Source: Chloroflexota bacterium (GTDB taxonomy: Bacteria > Chloroflexota > UBA11872). From it: a DNA stretch of 64,000 nucleotides. Of this stretch, positions 19,758 through 29,943 are shown piece after piece. The stretch's first letter is position 1; every line of letters starts with the position of its first letter. Under the pieces are notes generated by a model, which was not told where the DNA came from, did not search any database, and worked only from the letters and a program-made list of their open reading frames with translations. Both the position numbers and the translations under genes were made by a program. The stretch spans positions 1-64,000 of the forward strand of contig JAPPNP010000006.1 of NCBI GenBank assembly GCA_028873795.1, written 5' to 3'.

Positions 19758-20594
19758 TTAGGCCGGGAGAATGTCCAGGGGCGGCACGCGTACCAGCAGC
19801 CCGGCGTCGGACGCGCGGCGGTAGAGCTCCGCAAGACCGGCGGCGCCTCGCGTCCCCATGTCGCGAGTCAGATCGTTGACGTACATCCGCGTGAACGCCG
19901 CCGTGAGGTCCGAATCAACCTCGGGCGCAAAGCTGCGGGCGTAGGCCAGCGCCGGCTCGGGATGCGCCTCGGCCCAGGCGATCGAGGCGCTCAGGGCGGC
20001 CGCCAACGCGTGCTGTTCGGCCTCGCCGAGCCCGCGCCGTACGACGTTGAGCCCCAGCGGCAGCGGCAGACCGGTCGAGGCGAACCAGCGCTCGCCCAGG
20101 TCGACCTGCTTGGTCAGCCCGTAGTCGGCGTAGTTGAGTTGGCCCTCGTGAATCACGATCCCAGCCGCCACCGAGCCGTCCCGTACGGCGGGCAGCACGT
20201 CGGCAAAGGCCATCTCGACCGGCTGGAATGGCGGAAGGAATATCCGGCTGAGGAGGTAGGCGGTGGTGTGCTCGCCGGGTATCGCGACCCGCGCGCCGCG
20301 AACGTCGGTCTCGGCGCCTCGGGCCACGACGATCGGGCCATAGTTGAGGCCCATGGACGAGCCGCACGCCGTGATGCGGTAGGCGTCCGCCACATAGGGA
20401 TAGGCGCCGGCCGACACCTGGGACATGTCGAGGTCGCCGGCGAAGGCGCGTCGATTCAACGCCTGGATATCGGCGTGGACTTCGGCATAGCCGTCGGGGT
20501 CGACGCCCTCGATCGCGACCTTGCCGTGGGCCAGCGCGTAGAACATGAAGGCGTCGTCGGCGTCGGGGCTGTGGCCCACGGTCACCCGGGTCAT
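19758..20594 (-). CDS. mqnD: 1,4-dihydroxy-6-naphthoate synthase (futalosine menaquinone pathway)
   Basis: VGHSPDADDAFMFYALAHGKV... periplasmic-binding-like MqnA/D fold; adjacent to mqnC/mqnA/mqnE. Confidence 0.85.
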   Translation of the reverse strand: MTRVTVGHSPDADDAFMFYALAHGKVAIEGVDPDGYAEVHADIQALNRRAFAGDLDMSQVSAGAYPYVADAYRITACGSSMGLNYGPIVVARGAETDVRGARVAIPGEHTTAYLLSRIFLPPFQPVEMAFADVLPAVRDGSVAAGIVIHEGQLNYADYGLTKQVDLGERWFASTGLPLPLGLNVVRRGLGEAEQHALAAALSASIAWAEAHPEPALAYARSFAPEVDSDLTAAFTRMYVNDLTRDMGTRGAAGLAELYRRASDAGLLVRVPPLDILPA

Positions 20595-20607
20595 CTCAGG
20601 CTCGCGG

Positions 20608-21711
20608 TCAGACGCCGGCGGGCGCCCCGTCGAACGTGCGCAGGATCTCGTAGAAGGTGTTGCGCTGGGCGGGGACGAAGCCGGCCTCGCGGATCATGGT
20701 CTGGGTTTCGGCAATGCTCGTGCGGGCGTAATGCCCGGCTTCTTGCATCACGTTTTCCTCGAACAGCGTGCCGCCAAAGTCATCCGCGCCGAAATGCAGC
20801 GCCACCTGCCCGACCTTCTTGCCCTCGCTGAACCACGACGCGTCGACGTGGTCCACGTTGTCCAGGAACAGGCGTGACGCCGCCAGGATGCGCAGGTAGC
20901 GATTGGCCGACGCTCGCTTGCCCTTGAGCTTGCGTCCCAGCGGCGTCCCGCCGGGGGCGAAGCTCCAGGGAATGAAGGCCGTGAAGCCGCCCGTCTCGTC
21001 CTGCAGGTCCCGCACGCGTGAGAGGTGCTCCACCAGGTCGTCGTCGGTTTCCACGTGTCCGTACATCATCGTGGCGGTGCTGCGCACGCCCGCCAGGTGA
21101 GCGGCGCGATGGACGGCCATCCACTCGTCGGCGTCCATCTTGAGCGGGCTGATGGCGTCGCGAACACGGTTCGTGAGCACCTCCGCGCCGCCGCCGGGAA
21201 ACGTGCGCTGGCCCGCCGCGAAGAGCGCCGCCATGACCTCGTCGTAGCTCAGTCCCGAGACCTTGGCCATCTCGTAGACCTCGGGCGCCGACCAGAAGTG
21301 CGGCGTGAGCCCGGGAAACCGTTCGCGGGTGGCGCGCACCATGTCGGTGTAGTAGTCGAACGGCAGCTCGGGATTCAGCCCGCCCTGCATGAGCACGGTG
21401 GTGCACCCCATTTCGACCGCCGCCGCCATGCGCTCCAGCATCTCGTCGACGGTGTGCGTGTAGGCATCGGGCGCCGTGCTGGTGTGGGGGCGGTAGAAGG
21501 CGCAAAACGAGCAGTAGGCGTCGCAGAGGTTGGTGTAGTTCAGGTTGGTGTCGACCACGTAGGTGACGATCGATTCGGGATGGCGCTGGAATCTGACCTC
21601 GTTGGCCAGCGCGCCCAAGTCGATCAGCGGTGCGTCGCCCAGCAGGTAGGACGCGTCGGCGGTCGAGAGCCGCCGGCCCTCGCGCACCTTGGCCTCGATC
21701 GCTTGCATCAT
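20608..21711 (-). CDS. mqnC: Cyclic dehypoxanthine futalosine synthase (radical SAM)
   Basis: YVVDTNLNYTNLCDAYCSFCAFYR (CxxxCxxC radical SAM), VLMQGGLNPELPFDYY, FIPWSFAPGGTPLG; ATG at 21711 overlaps the end of mqnA. Confidence 0.92.
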   Translation of the reverse strand: MMQAIEAKVREGRRLSTADASYLLGDAPLIDLGALANEVRFQRHPESIVTYVVDTNLNYTNLCDAYCSFCAFYRPHTSTAPDAYTHTVDEMLERMAAAVEMGCTTVLMQGGLNPELPFDYYTDMVRATRERFPGLTPHFWSAPEVYEMAKVSGLSYDEVMAALFAAGQRTFPGGGAEVLTNRVRDAISPLKMDADEWMAVHRAAHLAGVRSTATMMYGHVETDDDLVEHLSRVRDLQDETGGFTAFIPWSFAPGGTPLGRKLKGKRASANRYLRILAASRLFLDNVDHVDASWFSEGKKVGQVALHFGADDFGGTLFEENVMQEAGHYARTSIAETQTMIREAGFVPAQRNTFYEILRTFDGAPAGV

Positions 21712-22469
21712 GCGGCATCGTGCCGGACGCCGACCTGCGCATCCAGCTCCCGGAAGCGATCGACCGCCGCCCAGGTTCGCGGACCGAAGCGATATTCGAA
21801 CGTCTGGAGATAGCGGCGAACCGCCGCGGCGTCCAGCCCGCAATCCGGCCGGCGCGCGGCCAGCGCGCCGAGATCGGCGAGGTTGGTCGTGAGCTCCCGA
21901 TCCAGGTAGTCCACGGCCGCGGCGACGCTCGCGGCCGCCACCCCCGCGCGCTGCATCCAGGCGGCGAACACGAAGGGCAGACCGGTCCATTCGTGCCAGG
22001 CGGCGGCCAGGTCGGTGACGTGGGGATAGCGAGAATCGTGCGGCGACTCCAGGAGCGCGCGGTCGCCGATCAGCAGGAAGGCGTCGGCGGGCGCCTCCAA
22101 CGACACGAGCTGGTAGCCGCCGACGGCGAAATACCGGCGCAAGAGCACGCTGAGCAGCCGGGCCGACGTCGCCGTATCGTCGATGACGCCGATGCGCCGG
22201 CCCCCGAGGTCCGCCGGCGGAACCTTGGAGAAGAGGAGCACGGACTTGGCGTCGGCCTGGGTGGCGATGCCCATGTCGCCCACCGGCTGGAACAGGTCCG
22301 GATGGTCGAAGGCGGCGACGATCGGCAGCGGGGCGAAATCGACCTGACCGCCGCGCACCAGGTCGATCATGGCCCGGGGCGTGGCGGTGCGGGCCTCGGC
22401 GCGAACGGGATCATCGCCGAAGAACGGCTCCGTATTCAGATAGGGGATGCGCCCGAGGCTAGGCAGCAT
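21708..22469 (-). CDS. mqnA: Chorismate dehydratase
   Basis: LGRIPYLNTEPFF, GVIDDTATSARLLSVLLRRYF, LLIGDRAL, PFVFAAW motifs. Confidence 0.9.
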   Translation of the reverse strand: MLPSLGRIPYLNTEPFFGDDPVRAEARTATPRAMIDLVRGGQVDFAPLPIVAAFDHPDLFQPVGDMGIATQADAKSVLLFSKVPPADLGGRRIGVIDDTATSARLLSVLLRRYFAVGGYQLVSLEAPADAFLLIGDRALLESPHDSRYPHVTDLAAAWHEWTGLPFVFAAWMQRAGVAAASVAAAVDYLDRELTTNLADLGALAARRPDCGLDAAAVRRYLQTFEYRFGPRTWAAVDRFRELDAQVGVRHDAA

Positions 22470-23565
22470 GGGTGCGCATGACGGTGTAGGTGGCGTTGCG
22501 CTCCACCGGCGCCTTGCCGGCCGAGCGGATGAGCCCCACCAGCCGCGTCCGGGCCACGCCGACCGGGCTGTCGGCCAGCGCCGCATGCGCGATGCGCTCG
22601 GTGCCGATGGTGCCGTCGAGGTCGTCGGCGCCGAAGTTCAGTCCGATCGAGGCGGTCTCCTCGCCCGTCATCACCCAATAGGCCTTGATGTGCGGAAAGT
22701 TGTCGAGCATCAGCCGGGCGGTGGCGATCATGCGGAGATCCTCGATGGCGCTGGCGTGGCGCGGCACGAGATTCGTGGTGCCGAGCTGGTATTCGAGGGG
22801 AATGAAGCACAGGAACCCGCCGGTGACGTCCTGCGCCTCGCGCAGCCGCGCGAAGTGGTGGACGCGCTCTTCGAGCGTTTCGATGTGCCCGTAGAGCATC
22901 GTGGCGTTGGATTGCAGACCCATGCGGTGCGCCAGGTGGTGAATCTCGATCCAGCGGTCGGCACCAGCCTTGCCGCGGAATAGCTCGCGTCGCACACGCT
23001 CGGAGAAGACCTCCGCCCCGCCGCCCGGCATCGAGCTGACGCCGGCGGCCATCATGCGCTCGAGCACCTCCGCGTCCGACAGCTTGAACCGCTTGTGGAA
23101 ATAGTCGACCTCCGCCGCCGTAAAGGCCTTGATCTGGACGGTGGGCCGCTCGTCCTTGATCGCGCGCAGCAGATCCTCATACCACTCGAACGGGATGTCG
23201 GGATGGTGGCCTCCGACGATATGCACCTCGTGCACGTCGGGAGGAATCTGGCCCAGGATTTCGGAAATCGAGTACTCGTAGGCATGGTCGTCGCCGCGCT
23301 TGGCCGCGAAGTCGCAGAACTTGCACGACAGCACGCAGATGTTCGTGGGATTGATGTGCACGTTGAGCGTGAAGTAGACCTGGTCGCCCGAGCGCCGGCG
23401 GGCCGCCCAATCGGCGATGCGTCCCAGACCGACGATGTCCGGCGTCTGCAGGCAGCGGAGCCCGTCGGCCTCGCTGAGCCGGCGCCCCTGCTGCACGCGC
23501 TCCCAGATGGGCTCGAGCGCCGCGTCGCGAAAGCGCATGTCGGGGACCGTCGCCACTTCAGGCAT
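22459..23565 (-). CDS. mqnE: Aminofutalosine synthase (radical SAM)
   Basis: NVHINPTNICVLSCKFCDFAAKRGDDHAYEYS, HIVGGHHPDIPFEWYEDLLRAIK, FIPLEYQLGTTNL. Confidence 0.93.
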   Translation of the reverse strand: MPEVATVPDMRFRDAALEPIWERVQQGRRLSEADGLRCLQTPDIVGLGRIADWAARRRSGDQVYFTLNVHINPTNICVLSCKFCDFAAKRGDDHAYEYSISEILGQIPPDVHEVHIVGGHHPDIPFEWYEDLLRAIKDERPTVQIKAFTAAEVDYFHKRFKLSDAEVLERMMAAGVSSMPGGGAEVFSERVRRELFRGKAGADRWIEIHHLAHRMGLQSNATMLYGHIETLEERVHHFARLREAQDVTGGFLCFIPLEYQLGTTNLVPRHASAIEDLRMIATARLMLDNFPHIKAYWVMTGEETASIGLNFGADDLDGTIGTERIAHAALADSPVGVARTRLVGLIRSAGKAPVERNATYTVMRTHAA

Positions 23566-24208
23566 GGGCCGGAATCCGGTCCGCCGGAAGCTGGTTGATG
23601 TCGATGCCCACGCTCTGGAGCAGCAAATGCCGCAGCGCCGGATAGGTCATGTGCAACGGCCCGCGGTCGGGGTCGTGCAGCCAGCGGACGACGATTTCGC
23701 TGATGGCCCCGAACCAGGCGGTGGCGATGAGGTCGGTGTCGCAGGGTTCGAGGGTGCCCTCGGCGACGGCGGCGTCCAGGTGCCGCCGAATCAGGGCGGC
23801 GAACTGCTGCCGCACGAAGAGCAGATCGTCGCTGAAGGCGCGCCCCGCGCCCGCGACCTCGACCAGCGTGACGCGCGCCAGCGTGCGGTGCTTGGTGAAG
23901 ATGTCGATGACCGACAGCAGCGCGGCGTCGAGCCGGTGGATGGCGGTGGGCTCGTCGACGAGTTCCCGCTCGACGCGCTCCACCAGATAGGACGCCAACT
24001 CCCGCACCAACGCGCGGAAGATGGCCTCTTTGCTCGGAAAGTGAAAGTAGGCCGTGCCCTTGGACCGTCCGGCGCGGGAGACGATCTCGTCAACCGCGGC
24101 GCGGTGATAGCCCTTTTCGCCAAAGACGTTGAGGGCGGATTCCAGCAGCGCGCGCCGCGTGGCGTCTCGCTTGGATCCGCGACGGGCTCCCGGCAGGCGG
24201 AGTTGCAA
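23558..24208 (-). CDS. TetR/AcrR family transcriptional regulator
   Basis: RRALLESALNVFGEKGYHRAAVDEIVSRAGRSKGTAYFHFPSKEAIFRALV HTH; likely TTG start near 24208; 3' end overlaps mqnE start by 8 nt. Confidence 0.88.
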   Translation of the reverse strand: MQLRLPGARRGSKRDATRRALLESALNVFGEKGYHRAAVDEIVSRAGRSKGTAYFHFPSKEAIFRALVRELASYLVERVERELVDEPTAIHRLDAALLSVIDIFTKHRTLARVTLVEVAGAGRAFSDDLLFVRQQFAALIRRHLDAAVAEGTLEPCDTDLIATAWFGAISEIVVRWLHDPDRGPLHMTYPALRHLLLQSVGIDINQLPADRIPAHA

Positions 24209-24222
24209 CGGTCGATCACCAG

Positions 24223-24242
24223 AACTGACTGGTCGGTCAGTT
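24223..24242. promoter_or_regulatory. Candidate TetR-type operator: AACTGAC-TGGTCG-GTCAGTT (perfect 7-bp arms)
   Basis: Inverted repeat read directly from sequence, 15 nt upstream of the proposed TetR start. Confidence 0.6.
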
Positions 24243-24282
24243 TGGCCCAGGTTGGATTCCGGCGTCAACTGACGGTTCGGGG

Positions 24283-25050
24283 CTACACCCGAATGCGGGC
24301 GAAGTTCATCCGCAGCGGCGCGAGGGCGTCTCGGTTGAGGATCACGGTGGCAGGCATCGGGTCGCGCTTCTGAACCGGCATGGCCCACGCGCCAAACCGG
24401 TCGCCCAAGACGGTGGCGCGGGTGGTGACCCACATGCGGCCGCCGTCGAACGGCGACAACAGCATGGTGCCAACGGCCTGCTCGCCGCCGGACAGCGCGG
24501 CGGCGAACACCAGCCCCACCTGTGCGGCGGACACCGCGCCAAACGCGGAGTCCCAGACCTGGGCCATGAACTGGCGCTCGATCATGCCCGCCGCGGCGCG
24601 GCGCGGATCGTTCACCTTCACGCCTTGCGCTCGAATGCTCGCCTCGGCGGATGCGATGAGCGTGTCGCGCGACTTGAAGAACTGGTCCCGCGCCGCCTCG
24701 ATGCGCGTGCGGTAGGCCTCGGTCGGATCGAAGGGCAGCAGCACCACCAGCGTGGCGGGAATGTTTCGCGGGTCGACGTCGAGCGCTACCTGCACTTGAT
24801 ATGGCGGCCCCGTGGGGGCCTCGGCGTCCTTGGGGGCGTCGGCGGACGCCGGCTCGGATTCGGCGGCTGGAGCGTCGGCAGCCGGCGGCGACTCGGGCTC
24901 CTCGGGGGCTGGACGCTCCGCGGCCGGAGGAGGCGAGGGCGCGGACGGAAGCGGCTGCCCGCTCGGACCCAAGAGCACGGGCCGCTTGTTCCTCGACTGG
25001 GCCACGGCATCACTTCCCGCTAGCAGTGCGGGGCATGCTACCGCACCCAT
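24283..25050 (-). CDS. Hypothetical protein with Pro/Ala/Glu-rich N-terminal linker and unknown C-terminal domain
   Basis: ATG at 25050; low-complexity [48 protein letters not shown] followed by an ordered ~170-aa region; no family recognised. Confidence 0.6.
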   Translation of the reverse strand: MGAVACPALLAGSDAVAQSRNKRPVLLGPSGQPLPSAPSPPPAAERPAPEEPESPPAADAPAAESEPASADAPKDAEAPTGPPYQVQVALDVDPRNIPATLVVLLPFDPTEAYRTRIEAARDQFFKSRDTLIASAEASIRAQGVKVNDPRRAAAGMIERQFMAQVWDSAFGAVSAAQVGLVFAAALSGGEQAVGTMLLSPFDGGRMWVTTRATVLGDRFGAWAMPVQKRDPMPATVILNRDALAPLRMNFARIRV

Positions 25051-25146
25051 GGTGACGGACGACCCCAAGCCATCACGCGCGGCGTATTCTTGGACGAACG
25101 TCGCAGCCGACGGGTCGTTGCGACGGGCGAGAGAGGAGACGGTCCG

Positions 25147-26193
25147 ATGGCGCTGCTGCCGATGCGCGTGCTGCTCGATCACGCGGCCGCCAACGACTAC
25201 GGGGTCGCGGCCTTCAACGTGAACTTCATGGAGCAGATCCAGGCCATCATGGAGGCGGCCGACGAGGCCGACGCGCCGGTGATCATCCAGGCCAGCCGCG
25301 GCGCCCGTGAGTACACCAACGACCTCTACCTGCGGCACCTGATGCTGGCCGCCGCCGAGCTTTATCCGCAGGTGCCGATCGCCATGCACCAGGACCACGG
25401 CAACAGCCCCGCGACCTGCGCCAGCGCGATCGAGCACGGATTCACCAGCGTGATGATGGACGGGTCGCTGGAGGCGGACGGCAAGACCCCGGCTTCCTAC
25501 GAGTACAACGTCGCCGTGACGCGCGAGGTAGTGACGCTGGCCCACGGCAAAGGGGTGACCGTCGAGGGCGAGTTGGGCGTGCTGGGCAGCCTGGAGACCG
25601 GCATGGGCGACCAGGAAGACGGGCACGGCGCCGAGGGGCCGATCGATCGCGAGCAGTTGCTGACCGATCCCGAGCAGGCCGAGGATTTCGTGGCCGCGAC
25701 CGGCGTTGATGCGCTGGCGGTGGCGATCGGCACGAGTCACGGGGCCTACAAATTCAGCCGCAAGCCCGACGCGGGCGTGCTCGTGATGGATCGCATTCGG
25801 GACATCCACCGCCGCCTGCCGAATACCCACCTCGTCATGCACGGCAGCTCATCGGTGCCGCAGCACTTGCAGGACGTGATCAACGCGAACGGCGGCGAGA
25901 TGCGGCAGACCTACGGCGTGCCGATTGCCGAAATCCAAGAGGGCATTCGCCACGGCGTGCGCAAGATCAACGTCGACACGGACAACCGCATGGCCATCAC
26001 CGGCGCGATTCGCAAGGTGTTTCACGAGGACCCGAGCGAGTTCGATCCGCGCAAATACCTCGGGCCCGCGCGGGACGCCATGAAGCAGGTGTGCCTGGCG
26101 CGCATGGAGGCGTTTGGCATGGCCGGCCAGGGGTCGCGTGTGCCGCACGTCGGGTTGGACGCGATGGCCGGCGAGTACACGGCGCTGGTCTAG
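25147..26193 (+). CDS. fba: Class II fructose-bisphosphate aldolase
   Basis: [65 protein letters not shown] motifs. Confidence 0.93.
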   Translation: MALLPMRVLLDHAAANDYGVAAFNVNFMEQIQAIMEAADEADAPVIIQASRGAREYTNDLYLRHLMLAAAELYPQVPIAMHQDHGNSPATCASAIEHGFTSVMMDGSLEADGKTPASYEYNVAVTREVVTLAHGKGVTVEGELGVLGSLETGMGDQEDGHGAEGPIDREQLLTDPEQAEDFVAATGVDALAVAIGTSHGAYKFSRKPDAGVLVMDRIRDIHRRLPNTHLVMHGSSSVPQHLQDVINANGGEMRQTYGVPIAEIQEGIRHGVRKINVDTDNRMAITGAIRKVFHEDPSEFDPRKYLGPARDAMKQVCLARMEAFGMAGQGSRVPHVGLDAMAGEYTALV

Positions 26194-26210
26194 CCGGTCG
26201 CTGCATCCCG

Positions 26211-26729
26211 GTGCGGATTACGCGGGAGACGCTTCAGGAAATCCGCGCCTCCGGCCGGGCCGCGGCCCGCGCCTGGGCGAATGGCTGTGCACGTGAGGCC
26301 TTGGACACGATCGGCGCGGCGGCAGGCGTGCCCGCGCTCGAGAGCCCGGGCACCGGCGTCATCAGCCCTCAGGCGGCGACCCACCTCGGCCACGTCATCG
26401 CCGAGGCGCTGCGCGGCGACGCGGATTCCAGCGGAACGACGCTGGCGCTGGCGGCGGCGCTGCTGGCGTCACCGCACCCGTCCCTGCGGATGGTCGGCCC
26501 GCACCTGCTCACGCCGCTGGCTCGAGAGTCGCCCGCCGACGCCGGCCGCATGATCCAGCTCGCCGACGTCTGCGCCGACGCCTCGACCGCGGCCGCCCTG
26601 GCGATCCCACTGGCGGCGGCCGTGGCGCGCGACCCGTCCACCGCGGTCGAGCTGGGGCAGGGCGCGGATACGCTGCCCCAGCAACTGGCGCTGCAGGCAA
26701 CTCGCCAAGCCCTGGCCGCGAGGGATTAG
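26211..26729 (+). CDS. Hypothetical Ala-rich helical protein
   Basis: GTG at 26211 in the ORF opening at 26091; 18 nt after the fba stop; no family recognised. Confidence 0.5.
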   Translation: MRITRETLQEIRASGRAAARAWANGCAREALDTIGAAAGVPALESPGTGVISPQAATHLGHVIAEALRGDADSSGTTLALAAALLASPHPSLRMVGPHLLTPLARESPADAGRMIQLADVCADASTAAALAIPLAAAVARDPSTAVELGQGADTLPQQLALQATRQALAARD

Positions 26730-26791
26730 GAGATGCCGCGGGGGTTGCCGGACACGATTGACGAAGCCTCGCGGCACACGCCGCCAACCGA

Positions 26792-27124
26792 CTAGGCGCC
26801 GCCTCCCCGCGTCGCGCCAAAGCCGTCGGCCAGGGCGCGCAGAGCCTCCCAGGGATAGATGCCCGTGGCGTGGCCGTCCGTCCAGGTGAAGGTGAGCGCG
26901 TAGTGTCCGACCGGCGCGATGCGCACCGCGCCGATGTCGGCCGGGACCGTATCCGGATCGAGCTGCGGTGCGCCCGTGATTTCGTTGACGCACACGGCGC
27001 AGCCACAGGCCAGGCGGATCTCACGCAGCGGCAGCGTTGACTCGGCGCCGTCGGCCCAGGTGATGCCCAGCGCCTGCTCACCCACCCGCCGTATGCCGGT
27101 CGCCGTCGTCGCGGCGCTGGTCAT
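26792..27124 (-). CDS. DUF971 family protein (gamma-butyrobetaine hydroxylase-like N-terminal domain)
   Basis: [30 protein letters not shown]...[24 protein letters not shown]. Confidence 0.85.
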   Translation of the reverse strand: MTSAATTATGIRRVGEQALGITWADGAESTLPLREIRLACGCAVCVNEITGAPQLDPDTVPADIGAVRIAPVGHYALTFTWTDGHATGIYPWEALRALADGFGATRGGGA

Positions 27125-29625
27125 GCCGGGCGGGCGTCCGCGCCGTTGCCTGCCGCGCGCTCGACGAACGAGCCGATCTCGTCGGCCAGCGTCTCCGCCA
27201 GGGCCTGCGTGCCGGCTTCGGCCAGAATCCGAAACGCCGGCTCGTCGACATCCGGCACGACGACCGCGCGCTCGCCAGGAGCGCCGATGACGACGCCGTC
27301 CAGCGGACCCTCGTCGCGGCGCCGGCTGTGGCCGTTGAGGCGCCGCATGACGGCCCCGCGGCGTTCCCAGTCCACGCGTACCTCACGATGGGCGACGGTG
27401 AACGCCGGCAGCACCGCCACGTAGGCGCTCACCGACCGCTCGGCACCGGCCAGCCCGGCCACGAGTTGGATTACCGTCGCCATGGGGTCGGGGCCGGCGT
27501 GTAGCGACGGGAAGCCGAAGGCGTCGCGTCCGTTGATCGTCAGCGCCGCGTCGCGCTGCATCGCCGCGCGCATCATGGCGGCGGCGTTCGTGGGCGTGCG
27601 ATGAGGCGCAAACCCCAGGTCCGCAGCGTAGTTGAACACGCTATCCGGCACCGTGACCGGGAGCGCGACCGTGCCGGCAAGCCCGGCATCGCGCAGCACC
27701 GCCACCACTAGTCCGGCCGCCTCGAGTGCGTCCAGCGCCCGGCCGCGCTCATCCGTAATCCAGACGCGGTTGCCATCCGCATCGATGAGGGCCCCGAACG
27801 CCGCTCCGACGGCCGGCACGATGCGCCCAAGCCGGGCGCGCCGCGCCTCCATATCGGCGGGCGTGGGCAGGGCCGCGCTGCTGGACGAGGCGTCGATGGC
27901 CGTCTCGCGCACGCCCAGCCTGGCGAGCAGCGGCGGCAAGACTTCCCCGCAGGCGCCGCCCATGTAGTCCACCACGAGTCCCAGCGTCCGTTGGAGCGGT
28001 TGCGGAATCTCGCTCAGCAACGCATCGCCGTACTCGCTCACGGGATCGGCCAGGGTGATCTCCGCGATCTCGGCGGCGCCGACGCGGCGGAAGTCCTCGC
28101 GGCTGAACGTCGTTTCGATCTTGCGCTCGTCGCTGGGACGAATATCGATGCCGCGCTCGTCCAGAAAGCGCACATCGATGGCGTCCGGGTCATAGGGCGA
28201 GCGGCGAATGTGGATGCAGCCGGCGGCGTCGAACTGCTGCGTGGCGAAGCGCGCCACGGGAAACGGCATGGCGCCGATGTCGACGGTTCGGACGCCGACC
28301 GACGCCAGGCCGGACATCAGGGCGCGCTTGAACATGCGCGCCGGGCGCGTCTCGTCGCGGTTGGCGGCCACCGTCGAACCGGGGGCCAGCGACGATCCCC
28401 AGGCGGACCCGAGCCGCGCGGCGAACTCCGGGGTGAGCTCGAAGTTGGCCAGCCCCGCCACGCCGCCGTGCACGAAGATGGTGCGACGCGCGCGGCTGCC
28501 GTGGACCAGGTTCCGGTCGATCACCACGCGGTCTTCCACGAACTTGCGCGGCCAGACGCTGATGCCGGCGCGCACGTTGACTTCCGCGCCGAGCGTGGTT
28601 CCATCGCCCACCACCGCGCCCTGGCCGACGGCGGCCGCGCGTCCCAATCGACAATGGCGACCGATGACGCAGCGATCCAGATTGGCGCCGGCGCCGATGT
28701 AGGCGTTGCTCAGCACGGTGGACTCGTGCACCTCGGCCAGCTCGTCCACCAGGGTGCGGTCGCCGATCATGGCCGGGCCGCGCACGAGCGCGCCGCCGCG
28801 CACTTCAGCCTCCCGGCCAAGGTAGACCGCGCCCTCGATCCGGGCCGATGGGTCCACGCGAGCCGTGGGGTGAATGGTCGGGCGGGTTTCGCTAAAGCCG
28901 GGCGCGCCGGGCACGCGAACCCGACCGCTGACCAGGTCGGCATTGGCCTGTCGGTAGGCGTCCAGCATGCCGACGTCGGTCCAATAGCCGCCGGCGACAT
29001 AGCCGTAGACCGCCTCACCGCGCCGCAGCATGGCCGGGAACACGTCCAGGCTGAAGTCCACCTCGCGTCCGGGCTCGATGTCGTCGAGCGCCGACGGATG
29101 CAACGCGTAGATGCCCGTGTTGACGGTGTCGCTGAGCACCTCGCCCCAGGAGGGCTTCTCCTGAAACTGCGTCACCCGGCCCTCGTCGTCGGTGATGACC
29201 ACGCCGTATTCCAGCGGGTTTTCCACGCGGTAGAGCAGCAGGGCGGCTTGCGCGGACCGCTCGGTGAAGAAGCGCGCGAACGCGGAGAGGTCCGCGTCCG
29301 TCAGCGCGTCGCCGGAGATCACCAGGAACGGCTCGTCCAGCACGTCGCGGGCGAGCGCGACGCTGCCGGCGGTTCCCAGCGGTCGGTCCTCGTGCGTGTA
29401 GGTGATGTTGACGCCGAGTTCCTCGCCGGAGCGGAAGTAGTCCTCGATGACCGATCCCAGGTAGTGCAGCGAGATGACGATGTCGGTGATGCCGTGGTGC
29501 TTGAGCAGCCGCAGGATGTGCTCGATGGCCGGGGCATGGCCCAGCGTGATCATGGGCTTGGGCCGCTCGAGGGTTAGGGGGCGAAGGCGCGAGCCTTCCC
29601 CGCCGGCCATGACCACCGCTTTCAT
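27121..29625 (-). CDS. Mannose-1-phosphate guanylyltransferase fused to left-handed beta-helix and phosphomannomutase-like domain
   Basis: [38 protein letters not shown] nucleotidyltransferase; hexapeptide repeats; C-terminal PGM/PMM-like domain with altered active-site motifs. Confidence 0.88.
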   Translation of the reverse strand: MKAVVMAGGEGSRLRPLTLERPKPMITLGHAPAIEHILRLLKHHGITDIVISLHYLGSVIEDYFRSGEELGVNITYTHEDRPLGTAGSVALARDVLDEPFLVISGDALTDADLSAFARFFTERSAQAALLLYRVENPLEYGVVITDDEGRVTQFQEKPSWGEVLSDTVNTGIYALHPSALDDIEPGREVDFSLDVFPAMLRRGEAVYGYVAGGYWTDVGMLDAYRQANADLVSGRVRVPGAPGFSETRPTIHPTARVDPSARIEGAVYLGREAEVRGGALVRGPAMIGDRTLVDELAEVHESTVLSNAYIGAGANLDRCVIGRHCRLGRAAAVGQGAVVGDGTTLGAEVNVRAGISVWPRKFVEDRVVIDRNLVHGSRARRTIFVHGGVAGLANFELTPEFAARLGSAWGSSLAPGSTVAANRDETRPARMFKRALMSGLASVGVRTVDIGAMPFPVARFATQQFDAAGCIHIRRSPYDPDAIDVRFLDERGIDIRPSDERKIETTFSREDFRRVGAAEIAEITLADPVSEYGDALLSEIPQPLQRTLGLVVDYMGGACGEVLPPLLARLGVRETAIDASSSSAALPTPADMEARRARLGRIVPAVGAAFGALIDADGNRVWITDERGRALDALEAAGLVVAVLRDAGLAGTVALPVTVPDSVFNYAADLGFAPHRTPTNAAAMMRAAMQRDAALTINGRDAFGFPSLHAGPDPMATVIQLVAGLAGAERSVSAYVAVLPAFTVAHREVRVDWERRGAVMRRLNGHSRRRDEGPLDGVVIGAPGERAVVVPDVDEPAFRILAEAGTQALAETLADEIGSFVERAAGNGADARPA

Positions 29626-29758
29626 GCGGGACGACCCGCGGCGCGATGGGATTGGCACTCCAGCATGCGGAACCCGGTGGCGCGGACCTTCATGCAAGTC
29701 TAGCGGCTGAGAGCTGTGGGGCTATGCGCAATGCGAAACCCTTGCGTAACCGTTCGTC

Positions 29759-29800
29759 ATTCCCGCGAAGCCTGTCCCCGCGCAGGCGGGGAGCGGGAAT
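29759..29800 (-). repeat. 42-bp ATTCCCGC...GCGGGAAT hairpin element
   Basis: Reverse complement matches 42455-42496 with 1 mismatch. Confidence 0.75.
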
Positions 29801-29943
29801 CCACCCCTCATTGATCCTGGGTGTGAAAAGGATGTGCCCGGCGATCCCCAAGCCCGGCTGAATTCTGCAAAGGTCGCCAATGGCCGGGAACCATGGTGAC
29901 AAGCACGGCCCGTCCCGCCGCGGCGCCGCGACCACGTCCCGCG

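Noticed and set aside
27991-29577. 528-aa plus-strand ORF opposite the guanylyltransferase fusion
   Set aside because: Shadow ORF with no motifs; opposite strand is well supported
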